From a virus: a stretch of DNA of 64,000 nucleotides. The translations under genes and the position numbers were made by a program. Positions within the stretch are counted from its first letter, which is position 1; the number at the start of each line of letters is the position of its first letter. Below the pieces are notes generated by a model. The model saw nothing but the letters and a program-made list of their open reading frames with translations. It was not told the origin of the DNA and ran no database searches. Of the stretch, positions 52,987 through 62,600 are shown piece by piece. The stretch is taken from positions 92,457 to 156,456 of the IMG/VR virus record IMGVR_UViG_3300031857_007934; one strand, 5' to 3'.

Positions 52987-55419
52987 ATGGCAGGGCAAAT
53001 AGGTAGAATCAGTGGTGGAGTTTTAGAAGACAACCTTGTAAGAAACGGTGTTGATTTAAATTTTAAAAACGAAACACTAGACACTGCATTACTACAGCTC
53101 AAAGTAAACACAGCTAGAATTGGTGTTAATACTGAAAGTCCTATAGATGTTCTTGAAGTAGCAACTACGCTGGGCGCCAGTCATCTAATACAAGACGTAG
53201 ACTTAAAAGTTGCTAATTTTACAATACAGTCTGGAGCAATTAATGTTGCACCAGGCAACATGTTTTTAAATGCAGCTAATCAAATTAAATTATCTAATCT
53301 TCGCACAGACGATCTTGATATAAATTTTAATTCTATTGGTACCACTGTACCTAATTCTAATGTAGAAATTAGACCCGACGGTACTGGTACATTAGAAATA
53401 CATGCTAATACAAATGTTACTGGAAGTTTACACGCAACAGGCGATATAACTTTTGGCGGAACATTAACTTTAGGTAATGACAATACTGACAGTGTAGATT
53501 TTAATGCAGATATTAACAGCCACATTATACCAGATGCTACGTCAACCTACGACTTAGGTACTAGTGTAAAACGTTGGAGAAATTTATATACCAACAATTT
53601 AATTGGTAATAACTTAGTATCTAATGTTGTAGTTGTTGAAGATGCTAGTCTAGCAACTAGACCAGGCAACACTTTTTTTGTTGCCGTAAATGGTGATGAC
53701 ACAAATGTAGGTGATCATCCTCAAGGTCCGTTTAGAACAATAGCCCATGCTCTTGCAGTCGCAGACGGCAGCACAGCAGGCCCTGTAACAATACATATCT
53801 ATCCCGGAGAGTATGAAGAAACTACTCCTCTAATAGTTCCACAGAATACAACTATCACCGGCGAAGATTTAAGGAATACAATAATAAGTCCAACCACTGC
53901 TAGCCAGGGAGAAGACATATTTCATTTAAATCAAAACACACTAGTTGAAAATGTAACTATTAAAAATTTCACGTTCGATAGCGGAAGCAACACAGGATAT
54001 GCATTTAGATTTGCATCTGGTGCAATAATTAACGAGCGTAGTCCTTATGTTAGAAATGTAAGTGTTATTACTAACAACGATGCTGGAATAGCAGGACACG
54101 GAGCATGGATTGACGGCAGCGAATTAAACAGCGCCAGCACACAAGCAAGTATGCTGTTTCACAGTGCTACATTTATAACTCCAGGTGTTGATTGTATTAC
54201 TATGACAAATGGCGTGAGGGTAGAATGGCTTAACTCATTTACATATTTTGCAAACAGAGGATTGTATGCACTACAGGGATCAGCAGGCTTTGCAAATTTA
54301 GGCACAGAGTTTGGAGCAGAAATTCGTTCTATTGGATCGGCCAGTGTATACGGAAATTACGGTGCTGTAGCAGACGGTGCAGACACGCTGATGTATCTAA
54401 TAGGACAAAACTTTGCATACATAGGCGCCGGCACAGATGCAAATAACGATTCAACGCTAACGCTAAGAGATCAAGAAGCTGTAGAACTAAACAGCGGAAA
54501 AATCTATTATGTGTCAACAGATGCTAGAGGAACGTTTAGAGTTGGCAATGTATTCTATGTAGACTTTGATACAGGTGAAACTAGTATTGATGCTAGCAGT
54601 ATTGACTTTAGTGGCGTAAGTGCAATAGTTATAAACACTGGCGGAGAAATTACTTACATTGACGGCGAACGCATTGATATAGGTAATATTAGATTCAGCG
54701 GAAATTCTGTAGTAACAGTAAACGGTGACCTAATATGGAATCCTGGATCTGGTTTTTTAAATGTATCTAGTAATTCAAATATAATACTTCCTAGAGGAAC
54801 TACAGCACAGCGTATATCTGAACAGTCGGATATACGTTATAATACAACTTCGCAACGATTTGAAGGATATAGTACTACTACAACTACTTTTAATGGAGTA
54901 TTCAGTGAAAATAGAAATACAAGTATTAATGCTAACAACCTTCAAGGACACATTATTTTTACTGCAAATAGCATAGAAGCAGGTAGAGTAATACCAGGTG
55001 CAATACAGTTAACTGGATTGTATACCGGAGATGTTTTAATTCAGAATAACCTAATTACAACATCAACTTCTAATTCAAATTTAGAACTAGAAGCTAACGG
55101 AACTGGAGTTGTATATTTTGATGATTTAGCTGTATACGATAATGTTATAGATAATACTAGTAATAATAATCTAAGTGTTAGTCATACTAATAATGGTTAT
55201 CTAGTGTTTGATAATGTTCGAGGCCTAGTAATTCCTACAGGTACAGATGTAGAACGTCCCTCAGTTCCGCCACAAGGAACTACACGTTGGAACACTGACA
55301 GAGACTATCTTGAAACTTGGAACGGCAGCGAGTGGCAGAGATCAGCAGGCGAAGGCGAAATTGTTACTGCAGAACTTATGGGTGAAATTCTTGATATTTA
55401 CACCCTTGTCTTAGGTTAA
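52987..55419 (+). CDS. Beta-helix tail adhesin (810 aa)
   Basis: The N-terminus (GQIGRISGGVLEDNLVRNGV) matches that of the 1112-aa protein. From residue about 228 there is a pectate-lyase-like right-handed beta-helix: TFFVAVNGDDTNVGDHPQGP, FRTIAHALAVADG, IHIYPGEYEE, then VRVEWLNSFTYFANRGLYAL and SVYGNYGAVADG. The C-terminal part has two LP-x-G-T...RYNTTS motifs and ends DIYTLVLG. Such helices form trimeric tailspikes and may bind or cut polysaccharide; no catalytic residues can be assigned by eye. It is probably a paralogue of the next gene without its LamG-like insert. Confidence 0.8.
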   Translation: MAGQIGRISGGVLEDNLVRNGVDLNFKNETLDTALLQLKVNTARIGVNTESPIDVLEVATTLGASHLIQDVDLKVANFTIQSGAINVAPGNMFLNAANQIKLSNLRTDDLDINFNSIGTTVPNSNVEIRPDGTGTLEIHANTNVTGSLHATGDITFGGTLTLGNDNTDSVDFNADINSHIIPDATSTYDLGTSVKRWRNLYTNNLIGNNLVSNVVVVEDASLATRPGNTFFVAVNGDDTNVGDHPQGPFRTIAHALAVADGSTAGPVTIHIYPGEYEETTPLIVPQNTTITGEDLRNTIISPTTASQGEDIFHLNQNTLVENVTIKNFTFDSGSNTGYAFRFASGAIINERSPYVRNVSVITNNDAGIAGHGAWIDGSELNSASTQASMLFHSATFITPGVDCITMTNGVRVEWLNSFTYFANRGLYALQGSAGFANLGTEFGAEIRSIGSASVYGNYGAVADGADTLMYLIGQNFAYIGAGTDANNDSTLTLRDQEAVELNSGKIYYVSTDARGTFRVGNVFYVDFDTGETSIDASSIDFSGVSAIVINTGGEITYIDGERIDIGNIRFSGNSVVTVNGDLIWNPGSGFLNVSSNSNIILPRGTTAQRISEQSDIRYNTTSQRFEGYSTTTTTFNGVFSENRNTSINANNLQGHIIFTANSIEAGRVIPGAIQLTGLYTGDVLIQNNLITTSTSNSNLELEANGTGVVYFDDLAVYDNVIDNTSNNNLSVSHTNNGYLVFDNVRGLVIPTGTDVERPSVPPQGTTRWNTDRDYLETWNGSEWQRSAGEGEIVTAELMGEILDIYTLVLG

Positions 55420-55430
55420 ATCCAAAAATC

Positions 55431-55438
55431 GATAAATA
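55431..55438 (+). promoter_or_regulatory. Late promoter-like element GATAAATA
   Basis: CGATAAATACTACTAATG begins the 133-base gap before the 1112-aa gene and would start RNA near 55445, so the folded leader after it would be transcribed. Confidence 0.6.
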
Positions 55439-55444
55439 CTACTA

Positions 55445-55550
55445 ATGCAGGAGCGACCAACTCTCGCAGGACCAAACTGTGGTCAACCAGCAAAGAGCCG
55501 TAAGGATGAGAATTTGGTTGGAGGGACAGGATCCCCGTATTGAGGAGAAG
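55445..55550 (+). promoter_or_regulatory. Candidate structured 5' leader of the 1112-aa adhesin gene
   Basis: The leader carries several complementary pieces: GCGA/TCGC around 55453-55467, GACCA/TGGTC around AACTG (55471-55485), CCAAC with GTTGG (near 55457 and 55517), and GGGA/TCCC near 55523-55535. A GAGGAGA ribosome site follows at the end. The amount of pairing is unusual for a phage structural gene. Regulation is inferred only. Confidence 0.45.
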
Positions 55551-55552
55551 AG

Positions 55553-58500
55553 ATGGCTATTGGTCGTATTAGTGGTCCGCTCTTAAAGGCTAACCTCCTA
55601 CGCGAGGGAGTAAATCTGGCCTTTGAGACTGATCTATTATATCTTGATGTTAACAACAGCCGTATCGGTATACGAACAGCATCACCTCAATACGATCTAG
55701 ATGTAAACGGTTCAGTTTACAGTACAAATCTAACAGTAAGTACATTAGCTAATATTGCTGATGTTACATTCTCAGGCAACACAATCAGTACAACACAGCC
55801 TACACTAGAGTTAGGTACAGCTGATACTGTTGTATATCAAAACAAATTAACTGTTGACAGTGTTAGTATTGAAGATAACATAATCAGTACAAACACATCT
55901 AATGAAAATTTAGAATTTCGTCCAAACGGTACAGGTACTGTAGAGATATTTGCAGATACAAATGTTTACGGTAACATAGTAGCTACAGGATCTATTACTG
56001 CTGACGGAAACATTACTATTGGTAATCAAGACACTGATAATGTAGTCTTTAATGCGGAAATAGTATCAAACATAATTCCTGATAGTTCAAATGCCTATGA
56101 TCTAGGTTCTGATCCAGGAGCCGGCGGCAAACAATGGCGCAATGCCTATGTAGATAATATCTATGCAGACACTGCAACTATCAATACCGCTAACTTAACA
56201 GTTGATGGAGTAGAACTAGCTCTAAGACAGGGTAACATTTACTATGTTGCGGAAAACGGAAGCGATTCGCTTGACGGTGATCATCCAAGTGCTCCGTTTG
56301 CTAGTCTAACACACGCTGTAACAGTAGCAGGTGCAGGTGATACTATTCACATTTATCCAGGAACATATACAGAAACATTCCCAATTACAGTTCCAGCTGG
56401 CGTAACTGTCAAAGGACACAGTTTAAGAAGCGTTAACATTAAGCCTAGCATTGCTACACAAAATAATGACGCATTCCTACTTAACGGTGAAGTAACAGTT
56501 GAAGATATAACTGTAAAAGATTTCTTTACAGGATATGCGTTTAAATTTGCACCTGGATTTACAGTAACCAGTCGTTCACCTTATGTTAGAAACGTATCAG
56601 TTATTACATCAGGCTCTGTAACCAGCGGCAGTGATCCTAGAGGATTTGCAGCGGGTGATGCAGGCAAAGGTGCGTACATTGATGGTGCAGTAGCTAGTGT
56701 AAGCTCACGCGAAGCAAGTTGTTTATTTCACTCAGTAACTTTTATCACACCTGGTGTAGATGCACTGGTAATTACAAACGGTGCAAGAGTTGAATGGCTC
56801 AACTGCTTTACATATTTTGCCAACAGAGGCATGTACGCTTTTGATGGTGCAACAGGACTACAAGGTCAAGGTAAAACAGCACTAAGAGTTGATAATGTAA
56901 CAGGCACATTTAGTTCAGGTGAAACTGTAACCTATTATGATACTGACGGAGTAACTGTTCTAGCAACAGGTACTATTGCAAGTAAAGACGTTGACGGTAA
57001 ATTTTATATAACTGGTAAGCAGACGGGATTTGAAACTTATCTTGAAAGAGCCGGTAAGACTGCAACTATTGCAAATGAAGCTAGATTAGATACTTCTCTT
57101 AAGAAGTTTGGCACAGCAAGTTTAGAACTTGATGGCACAGGGGATTATATTTCTTATCCATCCCATGCTGATTTTGGATTTGGTACAGGTGATTTTTGCT
57201 TAGAAGCATGGTTGTATCCAACTACAACAGGTACGTATAGAACTATCTTTGACCTAAGAACTGCTAGTCCCGGCGATGGCGGAGGCATTGTCTTAGGTCT
57301 TACAGATGCTAATCAGCTTTATTTCTACTACAATTTTAATTTTAGAATAGGCCCTGTTGGAACAGTTCCTATTAGCACTTGGACTCATGTGCGTTTATCT
57401 AGAGTAAGTGGCAATACACGAGCATTTATAAATGGTGTACAGGTTGGTTCTACTTATGTTGATGCTAATAGCTATGCAGCTCGCCCTGTGAGAATAGGTG
57501 CAGACCCTAATGGAAGTTTTGCATTTGCTGGACGCATTGACGAAGTAAGAATTTCAAAAGGTAGTGGTCGTAGTTCAGGTACTTTTACTGTTCCTACAGC
57601 AGAATATCTAAGCGATCAATACACTGTACTGCTACTACATTTTAACGGCACAGACAGCTCTATTACTATTGACGACGATGCTCAACAGGTGCAGGATGTT
57701 AGATTTAGTGGCGGCGCAACTGCTACAGCAATAACACTGGTTGACTTTACTGACTTTGGTGGCGAGGTTCGTTCGATTGCCAGTGCTTGTGTATACGGAA
57801 ATTACGGTGCTTACGGAAACGGTCCGGGCGTATTGATGTACCTAATTAGTCAAAACTTTGCTTATATAGGTAACGGAAAAGAAACGTCAAACGATCCGTT
57901 AACTGTTATACAAACTAACGAAGTTATAGAACTAAACAATGCAAGAATAAGATATAGCTCAGTTGATCATGACGGTGATTTTAGAGTTGGTGATTTATTC
58001 TTTGTAGATCAACAGACGGGTACAGTAAACTTTACTAGTGCAACATTTAATATTGAAACTAGTACTGGTATATCTATTACAACTGGTGCTAGCACAACAA
58101 CAATTACTGGCGAACAAATTAATACTGGTAATTTAGTAATTAGTGGCAATACAATATCAAGCACCACAGGCGATATTATACTAGATGCAGCTAGCGGAAC
58201 TGTAAGATTAAATGCCACGGGCGCATTTAATTTACCCACAGGATCTATAGCAGAACGACCAGGAACACCTAGTGTTGGTATGATAAGATACAACACTGAC
58301 ACTAACCTGTTTGAAGGGTATGATGGAAATTGGATAGCACTTAATGGTGTTTACGACTTAGATCTAAACACCTATATCACTGCTGAATTAACTCCTGGTG
58401 CAAATGATAACACTATTAGATTTTATGCTGATGGCTCTTTAGTTGCTGATATGACTTCGGCTAGATTTAGAGCAGATAGATTTGAAGTAGATGATATATC

Positions 58501-58891
58501 AATAGACGATAACACTATTAGTATTACAACACTTAATCAAGATCTGTTATTAAATGCTAATGGAATTGGTTCAGTTGTTATTGACGAACTAGGATTTAAA
58601 GATTCATCTATTATAAATAGAACTAACAACGGTATAACATACTTTAGAAACAGTGGTACCGGTTATTTTAAAATAGAGGGCAATAAAGGTTTTGTTGTCC
58701 CAGTTGGTTTAGATACTGAAAGACCTATTCCTCCGTATAGAGAATTAGGTATGGTTAGATATAATACTGATCAAAGCTATTTAGAAATCTGGGACGGAGT
58801 AAGTTGGGTATCTGTAGCAGGTAGTTCTGGTGCTATTACTTTTACTGCCGCTGAAAATTTAGCAGTTGAATATATTTTGACATTAGGATAA
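55553..58891 (+). CDS. Beta-helix tail adhesin with inserted LamG-like domain (1112 aa)
   Basis: Residues 1-230 match the 810-aa protein (GRISGPLLKANLLREGVNL, RIGIRTASPQYDLDVNGS). A beta-helix starts near residue 228 (IYYVAENGSDSLDGDHPSAP, IHIYPGTYTE). After EWLNCFTYFANRGMYAFDGA, a block of about 300 residues (about 435-735) interrupts the helix. It contains a concanavalin/LamG-like fold: GTASLELDGTGDYISYPSH, DFCLEAWLYPTTTGTYRTIF, STWTHVRLSRVSG and AGRIDEVRISKGSG. The helix then resumes with GGEVRSIASACVYGNYGAYG. The C-terminus repeats the RYNTD motif and ends EYILTLG. It is probably a host-surface glycan-binding tail protein. Confidence 0.82.
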   Translation: MAIGRISGPLLKANLLREGVNLAFETDLLYLDVNNSRIGIRTASPQYDLDVNGSVYSTNLTVSTLANIADVTFSGNTISTTQPTLELGTADTVVYQNKLTVDSVSIEDNIISTNTSNENLEFRPNGTGTVEIFADTNVYGNIVATGSITADGNITIGNQDTDNVVFNAEIVSNIIPDSSNAYDLGSDPGAGGKQWRNAYVDNIYADTATINTANLTVDGVELALRQGNIYYVAENGSDSLDGDHPSAPFASLTHAVTVAGAGDTIHIYPGTYTETFPITVPAGVTVKGHSLRSVNIKPSIATQNNDAFLLNGEVTVEDITVKDFFTGYAFKFAPGFTVTSRSPYVRNVSVITSGSVTSGSDPRGFAAGDAGKGAYIDGAVASVSSREASCLFHSVTFITPGVDALVITNGARVEWLNCFTYFANRGMYAFDGATGLQGQGKTALRVDNVTGTFSSGETVTYYDTDGVTVLATGTIASKDVDGKFYITGKQTGFETYLERAGKTATIANEARLDTSLKKFGTASLELDGTGDYISYPSHADFGFGTGDFCLEAWLYPTTTGTYRTIFDLRTASPGDGGGIVLGLTDANQLYFYYNFNFRIGPVGTVPISTWTHVRLSRVSGNTRAFINGVQVGSTYVDANSYAARPVRIGADPNGSFAFAGRIDEVRISKGSGRSSGTFTVPTAEYLSDQYTVLLLHFNGTDSSITIDDDAQQVQDVRFSGGATATAITLVDFTDFGGEVRSIASACVYGNYGAYGNGPGVLMYLISQNFAYIGNGKETSNDPLTVIQTNEVIELNNARIRYSSVDHDGDFRVGDLFFVDQQTGTVNFTSATFNIETSTGISITTGASTTTITGEQINTGNLVISGNTISSTTGDIILDAASGTVRLNATGAFNLPTGSIAERPGTPSVGMIRYNTDTNLFEGYDGNWIALNGVYDLDLNTYITAELTPGANDNTIRFYADGSLVADMTSARFRADRFEVDDISIDDNTISITTLNQDLLLNANGIGSVVIDELGFKDSSIINRTNNGITYFRNSGTGYFKIEGNKGFVVPVGLDTERPIPPYRELGMVRYNTDQSYLEIWDGVSWVSVAGSSGAITFTAAENLAVEYILTLG

Positions 58892-58895
58892 AAGA

Positions 58896-59225
58896 ATGGC
58901 AACAACGTTTAAAAATAAAGTAATTAAAGAAATAGGAACAGTACCTATACTTGCACTTGAAACTAATGCTGGTACAAGATCAACTGTAATTGGACTAAGT
59001 CTTGCTAACTTAACTTCTGGAATTGTCTATGCAAGTGTTCTAGTGCATGATGATACTAGTGTTGAAGGTTATTATCTTAGAGATGTAATGATACCAGCAC
59101 ACTCAAGTTTAAGAGCATTAAGTGCAGGTGAAAAATTAATACTAGCACCACTAAATCAATTGTTGTTGGTGGCTGATCAAGACAGTGCGCTAGATGCTGT
59201 GATAAGCTACGTAGATATCGTATAA
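58896..59225 (+). CDS. Small beta-rich tail protein (109 aa)
   Basis: Motifs are NAGTRSTVIGLSLANLTSG, VMIPAHSSLRALSAGEKLIL and LDAVISYVDIV. The layout parallels the 112-aa protein at 52113, suggesting a paralogous pair used as connectors in two fibre sub-assemblies. It begins four bases after the adhesin stop and is followed closely by another small gene. No function beyond structural is visible. Confidence 0.7.
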   Translation: MATTFKNKVIKEIGTVPILALETNAGTRSTVIGLSLANLTSGIVYASVLVHDDTSVEGYYLRDVMIPAHSSLRALSAGEKLILAPLNQLLLVADQDSALDAVISYVDIV

Positions 59226-59234
59226 GGAAAAATT

Positions 59235-59612
59235 ATGTCATTAAATTATATTGGGTTTACTCCGGATTCTGTAGCAGCTACTCTCAGCAGCAGATTTTTC
59301 TACGGATTTAGAAGAACAGACAAGGGAGAATTGTTTTTTGGTAAAGTTGATCAATTAAACAATTCTGATTCAATTAGCGTAAACAAGCCCGGTGCAGAAG
59401 AAGACAACTATCCTTATTTTGAAATAGGTCAAGATTTCTTCGAAGGACGAAATCAAGACAGAGAACTACTTTATCAAAACTTAGTATATGAACAGTACAG
59501 ATGGGATGATAGAAACGCTCTTTACTACATAAATGATGACGGTGATCTAGTTATGAGATTGAATACAGCTTACACATATCCTTCTGGTATAAGCTCTGAC
59601 GGAACAGAATAA
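59235..59612 (+). CDS. Small tail-cluster protein of unknown function (125 aa)
   Basis: It begins MSLNYIGFTPDSVAATLSSR and has an acidic, Tyr-rich middle (NYPYFEIGQDFFEG, LLYQNLVYEQYRWDDRNALY). No family is recognised. It is tightly packed between the small beta protein and the large adhesin (AAGGAAAAATT ribosome site), so a structural role in the tail is likely. Confidence 0.7.
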   Translation: MSLNYIGFTPDSVAATLSSRFFYGFRRTDKGELFFGKVDQLNNSDSISVNKPGAEEDNYPYFEIGQDFFEGRNQDRELLYQNLVYEQYRWDDRNALYYINDDGDLVMRLNTAYTYPSGISSDGTE

Positions 59613-59623
59613 AGGTTACAACT

Positions 59624-62600
59624 ATGGCTAATTTTAAAATAGATAGACTTAAATTTAGATGGACAGGTAACTGGGCACCTGCTACAGACTATACCAAAGA
59701 CGATGTAGTGTATTATGCAGGCAAAGCCTATGTAGCATTAGATTCGCATACTTCGAGTAGTGCCTTTTATACTGACTTTGGTAGTACACCGAGAGATCTA
59801 GTAGTAACTGTTGCTAGAAATGCAGCAGACACAGCTGATGTGTTTTTTATTAATGGTGTTGAAAGACCTGCCTTAACACTTAAAAAGGGTAGACCTTATA
59901 TTTTTAATCAAAATGATGTATCTAACGTTTCATTTTCAGCAAGTCAACATCCTTTATACTTTTCATCTACAGCCAATGGATTTTACGGTGGCGGCAGTAA
60001 CTATACAAAAAACGTAACTTATTATCTAGACAATGTTGAAGTAAGTGCTACTGGATATGTTTCAGGATTTTCTTCTGCTGGTCTTAGAGAGGTTAGAATT
60101 GAAATTAAAGATGATACTCCAAACACATTATACTATTGGTCACAAGCTGCTACAGGCTACGGAAACTCAATAGCTGCATCAACAAGTTCAACTTGGGAGC
60201 TGATGTTTGAAGGATCACATTGGCGCGGTACATGGCAACTTAATACACTTTACAACGAAAGAGATAAAGTACGTTATGGCGGTAAAATATACGAGTGCTT
60301 AACTACCCATACCTCAACAATATTAGCTTCACTAGGATTAGAAGTCAATCAACGTTTCTGGAGAGAAGTAACTGAATCTGAAGACTGGAAAAATGTTTGG
60401 CTAACTAGTACAAGATATAAAGTAGGAGATCTAGTAGTATACGGTGGCATAGTTTATAGATGCAACACAGGACATACCGGTGCATCTACAGTGTCAAGCG
60501 GATTAGAAGCTGACATTGAAAAATGGGACACTGTGTATGACGGTACACATTTTATCGGTGACTGGGCACAAGCTGTACGCTATAAAGTTGGCGACATAGT
60601 TAAGTACGGTTCTACCCTTTGGGTAGCAAATACAGAACATACATCTACAGGTTTTGCTGCTAATCTAGCTAACTGGACAGTTTACCTTGAAGGTTTAGAA
60701 TTTGAAAGTATTTACGATAGTTCTACATACTATCAACAAGGTGATGTTGTTTGGTACGGCGGTTATAATTATAGAGCAAAACAAAACAACACTAATCAAA
60801 ATCCTGTAACTGCTAGTACATATTGGCAACCAGTCTCCGAAAGATACACGTTTGACGGTGATTGGGCAGTAGGTCCAGCGTACGAAGTTGGTAATGTTGT
60901 AAGACACAAAGGTTATCTTTATGTTGCAGTAGCAGATAATACTAATGAAGAACCACCAAACTTATCTTATTGGGAAGTAGTTTCTCCCAGCGAAGCATGG
61001 CGAGGTCTATGGATAACTGGTATATCCTATAAACTAGGCGACTTAGCAACATACGGTTCAACTACTTATGTTTGTAAATTAGCACACACAGGGTCATCAC
61101 CTACACGCCCAGACACAGACATAGCAGGTCCGGGAACATATTGGGATGTATATGTAGAAGGACATTCATCTAACGTTCTAGCAGCACAGGGTGATATTCT
61201 ATGGTATAACAGTGGAGCAAAGGATAGGTTTCCAAAAGGTAGCGAAAATGAATTAATTAAAGTATCTAACGGAACTACATTTGATTGGGATTTATTTGGC
61301 AACGTTTCGAAAGTATACTACGTAGCAACAGACGGCATTGACGCAGCTGGAAGAGGAACTACGCTTAACGAGCCGTGGAGAACAATTAAGTATGCCTGTG
61401 CAAACATAACAGGCCCTGCAACTATTTTTATAAAAACAGGTGTATACGAAGAAGAGTTACCTATTAGTATACCTGCAAGTGTAGCATTAGTTGGTGACGA
61501 GTTAAGAAGTACTATAGTACAACCAGCAGCTGGATATGAAAGTACTGACATGTTTTATGTTAGAAATGCCACAGGCATAAGAAACATGACTCTGCAGGGA
61601 TTATTTGATACATTGTCAACACCCAATGAATATTTTACTCAGCGACCATTAAATGATGTAAAATTTGTTTCGCTAGATCCTGGCACAGGAACAGGCGACT
61701 CAACAGTATGGATTACTAATAAATCTCCGTATATTCAAAACGTTACTACATTTGGTACAGGGTGCGTAGGGTTAAAGGTTGATGGCTCTCTACATGCAGG
61801 CGGCAATGATTCTATAGTTGCCAACGACTTTACACAAGTCATAAGTGACGGTATAGGTTGTTGGATTACAGATCTAGGAAGAGCAGAACTTGTTTCTGTG
61901 TTTACCTACTACTGTCATGTTGGCTATCTTGCAACTGCTGGCGGAAAAATTCGTGCTACTAACGGAAATAATTCTTATGGAGACTACGGTTCTATAGCAG
62001 AAGGAATTGATGCTACAGAAACTCCTATTACTGGTAGTGTAAACAATAGAAATTTTGAAGCACAAATTGGTTATGTGTTCACAGATGGAGATCAAATACT
62101 AAGTTTAGAATACACTAACGCTGGTATTAACTACGACTCTGCCGCAGCTTATACATTTACGGGTGCAGGTCTTAACGCAGCAGTTAGCAGTGCAAACGTA
62201 GTAACAAACGGAATTTATGAAATTAGAATAACAGACCCGTACGATTCGGGAACTGTGGGCGGCACTGGTTATCTAATAAGACAAAACTATGCACAAGGGG
62301 GCAGCGGTTCATCAGGTACTATAACTCTAGCGAATAGTGATGAGAGTGAAGAATCTGTTTATCTTGGTATGAAGTTAGTTATTATATCAGGCGCAGGCGT
62401 AGGACAATATGGTTATATATCTGCATACGATCCTCTTACTAAGATAGCTTCTATATCTAAAGAATCAGATGATACATCTGGATGGGATCACATGTTATCC
62501 GGCACACCTATTGTTGATCCAGCTAGCACCAGCAGATATCAGATTGAACCAAGAGTTATTATTTCTGTAGGAACTGGTACTAGAGCAACAGCTAGAGTAG

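Noticed and set aside
55445-55550. tRNA-like gene in the leader of the 1112-aa adhesin
   Set aside because: Hairpins are present, but there is no T-loop consensus, no anticodon arm geometry and no acceptor pairing.
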